Below, piece by piece: positions 5,460 to 6,032 of a DNA stretch of 6,032 bases. The DNA lies in NCBI GenBank assembly GCA_946886405.1, contig CAMPIO010000144.1:1-6032 (forward strand), in the 5' to 3' direction. The stretch's first letter is position 1. Each line of letters opens with the position of its first letter. Source of the DNA: an uncultured Pseudoxanthomonas sp. Lineage in GTDB: Bacteria > Pseudomonadota > Gammaproteobacteria > Xanthomonadales > Xanthomonadaceae. Below the pieces are notes generated by a model. It was not told the DNA's origin and searched no databases. It worked only from the letters and a program-made list of their open reading frames with translations. The position numbers and the translations under genes are program-made.

Positions 5460-6032
5460 ATGATCAACAACCTGCTTACCCGCGTCTTCGGCAGCCGCAA
5501 CGAGCGCCTGCTCAAGCAGCTGCACCGCACCGTCGACAAGATCAACACGCTGGAAGCGGAGCTGCAGACGCTCACCGACGAGCAGCTGAAGGCGAAGACG
5601 CCGGAGTTCCAGCAGCGCATCGCCGGCGGGGAAGCCCTCGACAAGATCCTGCCCGAAGCCTTCGCAGTCTGCCGCGAAGCCAGCCGCCGGGTGCTGGGCA
5701 TGCGCCACTACGACGTGCAGCTGATCGGCGGCATGGTGCTGCACCTGGGCAAGATCGCCGAGATGCGCACCGGTGAAGGCAAGACGCTGGTGGCCACGTT
5801 GCCGACCTACCTCAATGCGCTGGAAGGCAAGGGCGTGCACGTCGTCACCGTGAACGACTACCTGGCCCGTCGTGACTCCGCCTGGATGGGCCGCCTGTAC
5901 AACTGGCTGGGCCTGAGCGTGGGCGTGGTCTATCCCGGCATGCCGCACGGCGACAAGCACGCTGCGTATGCCGCCGACATCACCTACGGCACCAACAACG
6001 AATTCGGCTTCGACTATCTGCGCGACAACATG
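5460..6032 (+). CDS. secA: Preprotein translocase ATPase SecA, 3' part beyond window
   Basis: SecA is the cytoplasmic and peripheral-membrane ATPase that pushes unfolded preproteins through SecYEG. From ATG 5460 the frame stays open for 191 codons to the window edge, roughly the first fifth of a protein of about 900 residues. The start [20 protein letters not shown] matches the SecA N-terminal helix. The Q-motif region is [15 protein letters not shown] (80-94), Walker A is MRTGEGKT (102-109), and [16 protein letters not shown] (124-139) and [18 protein letters not shown] (174-191) are hallmark blocks of nucleotide-binding domain 1. The DEAD motif lies beyond the window. There is no Shine-Dalgarno; the ATG follows a pyrimidine-rich tract (5437-5459). 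The leader holds a terminator-like hairpin at 5376-5400. No secM-like gene with signal peptide and arrest motif precedes it, unlike in E. coli. Identification is certain; the product is partial only because of the window edge. Confidence 0.98.
   Translation, partial: MINNLLTRVFGSRNERLLKQLHRTVDKINTLEAELQTLTDEQLKAKTPEFQQRIAGGEALDKILPEAFAVCREASRRVLGMRHYDVQLIGGMVLHLGKIAEMRTGEGKTLVATLPTYLNALEGKGVHVVTVNDYLARRDSAWMGRLYNWLGLSVGVVYPGMPHGDKHAAYAADITYGTNNEFGFDYLRDNM

Noticed and set aside
4375..5463. 362-residue plus-strand frame overlapping the M23 gene
   Set aside because: Arg/Gly/Pro-rich out-of-frame reading of the M23 gene. Only its last ~31 codons, in the secA leader, are worth mentioning, and these are listed separately.
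5417..5776. ATG 5417 as an upstream frame overlapping secA
   Set aside because: No ribosome site, runs far into secA out of frame with Pro/Arg/Ala-rich composition, no signal peptide or arrest motif; most likely chance.
1..6032. Mobile elements, CRISPR arrays, toxin-antitoxin or defence genes
   Set aside because: No transposase, integrase, spaced repeats or toxin-like small genes are seen; all large genes are conserved housekeeping genes in expected order with uniform composition.

Overview
The window is about 65% GC and carries a vertically inherited housekeeping block, the distal end of the dcw cell-division/cell-wall cluster plus its usual gammaproteobacterial neighbours. In order these are ftsA (5' end missing), ftsZ, lpxC, a DUF721/DciA gene on the minus strand, an M23 peptidase gene, and secA (3' part missing). 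High GC, strong G/C third-position preference and this gene order point to Xanthomonadaceae/Lysobacteraceae (Lysobacter, Luteimonas, Pseudoxanthomonas, Xanthomonas type). The genus cannot be fixed from this sequence alone. There are no mobile elements, CRISPR arrays, tRNAs, rRNAs or obvious foreign DNA.

Layout. Bases 1-1210 are ftsA and 1297-2526 are ftsZ, joined by an 86-nt gap with an AT-rich leader and the only clear Shine-Dalgarno sequence in the window. Two strong hairpins follow ftsZ (2538-2557 and 2589-2616). A separate promoter-like element (2676-2704) precedes lpxC (2745-3659). A 201-nt relatively AT-rich gap (3660-3860) separates lpxC from the convergent dciA-like gene (3861-4328, minus). 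The dciA-like gene and the M23 gene (4337-5287, plus) diverge with only 8 bp between their start codons. After the M23 gene come a terminator-like hairpin, a -10-like TACAAT, a second hairpin with a U-rich tail, a pyrimidine-rich leader, and the secA start at 5460.

How the genes fit together. FtsA and FtsZ form the membrane-tethered division ring. LpxC commits precursors to lipid A and so sets outer-membrane supply. The M23 protein is predicted to be an inner-membrane-anchored, catalytically complete peptidoglycan endopeptidase. SecA drives export of envelope proteins. DciA, if correctly assigned, links the block to chromosome replication through the replicative helicase DnaB. The block therefore combines growth, division and envelope functions with one replication gene.

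I did not find a previously undescribed system. What merits a second look is mostly regulatory: the 8-bp divergent start pair, the hairpin just downstream of the secA -10, a short frame ending in an ATGA overlap with secA, and the lack of Shine-Dalgarno sequences at four of the five visible starts.
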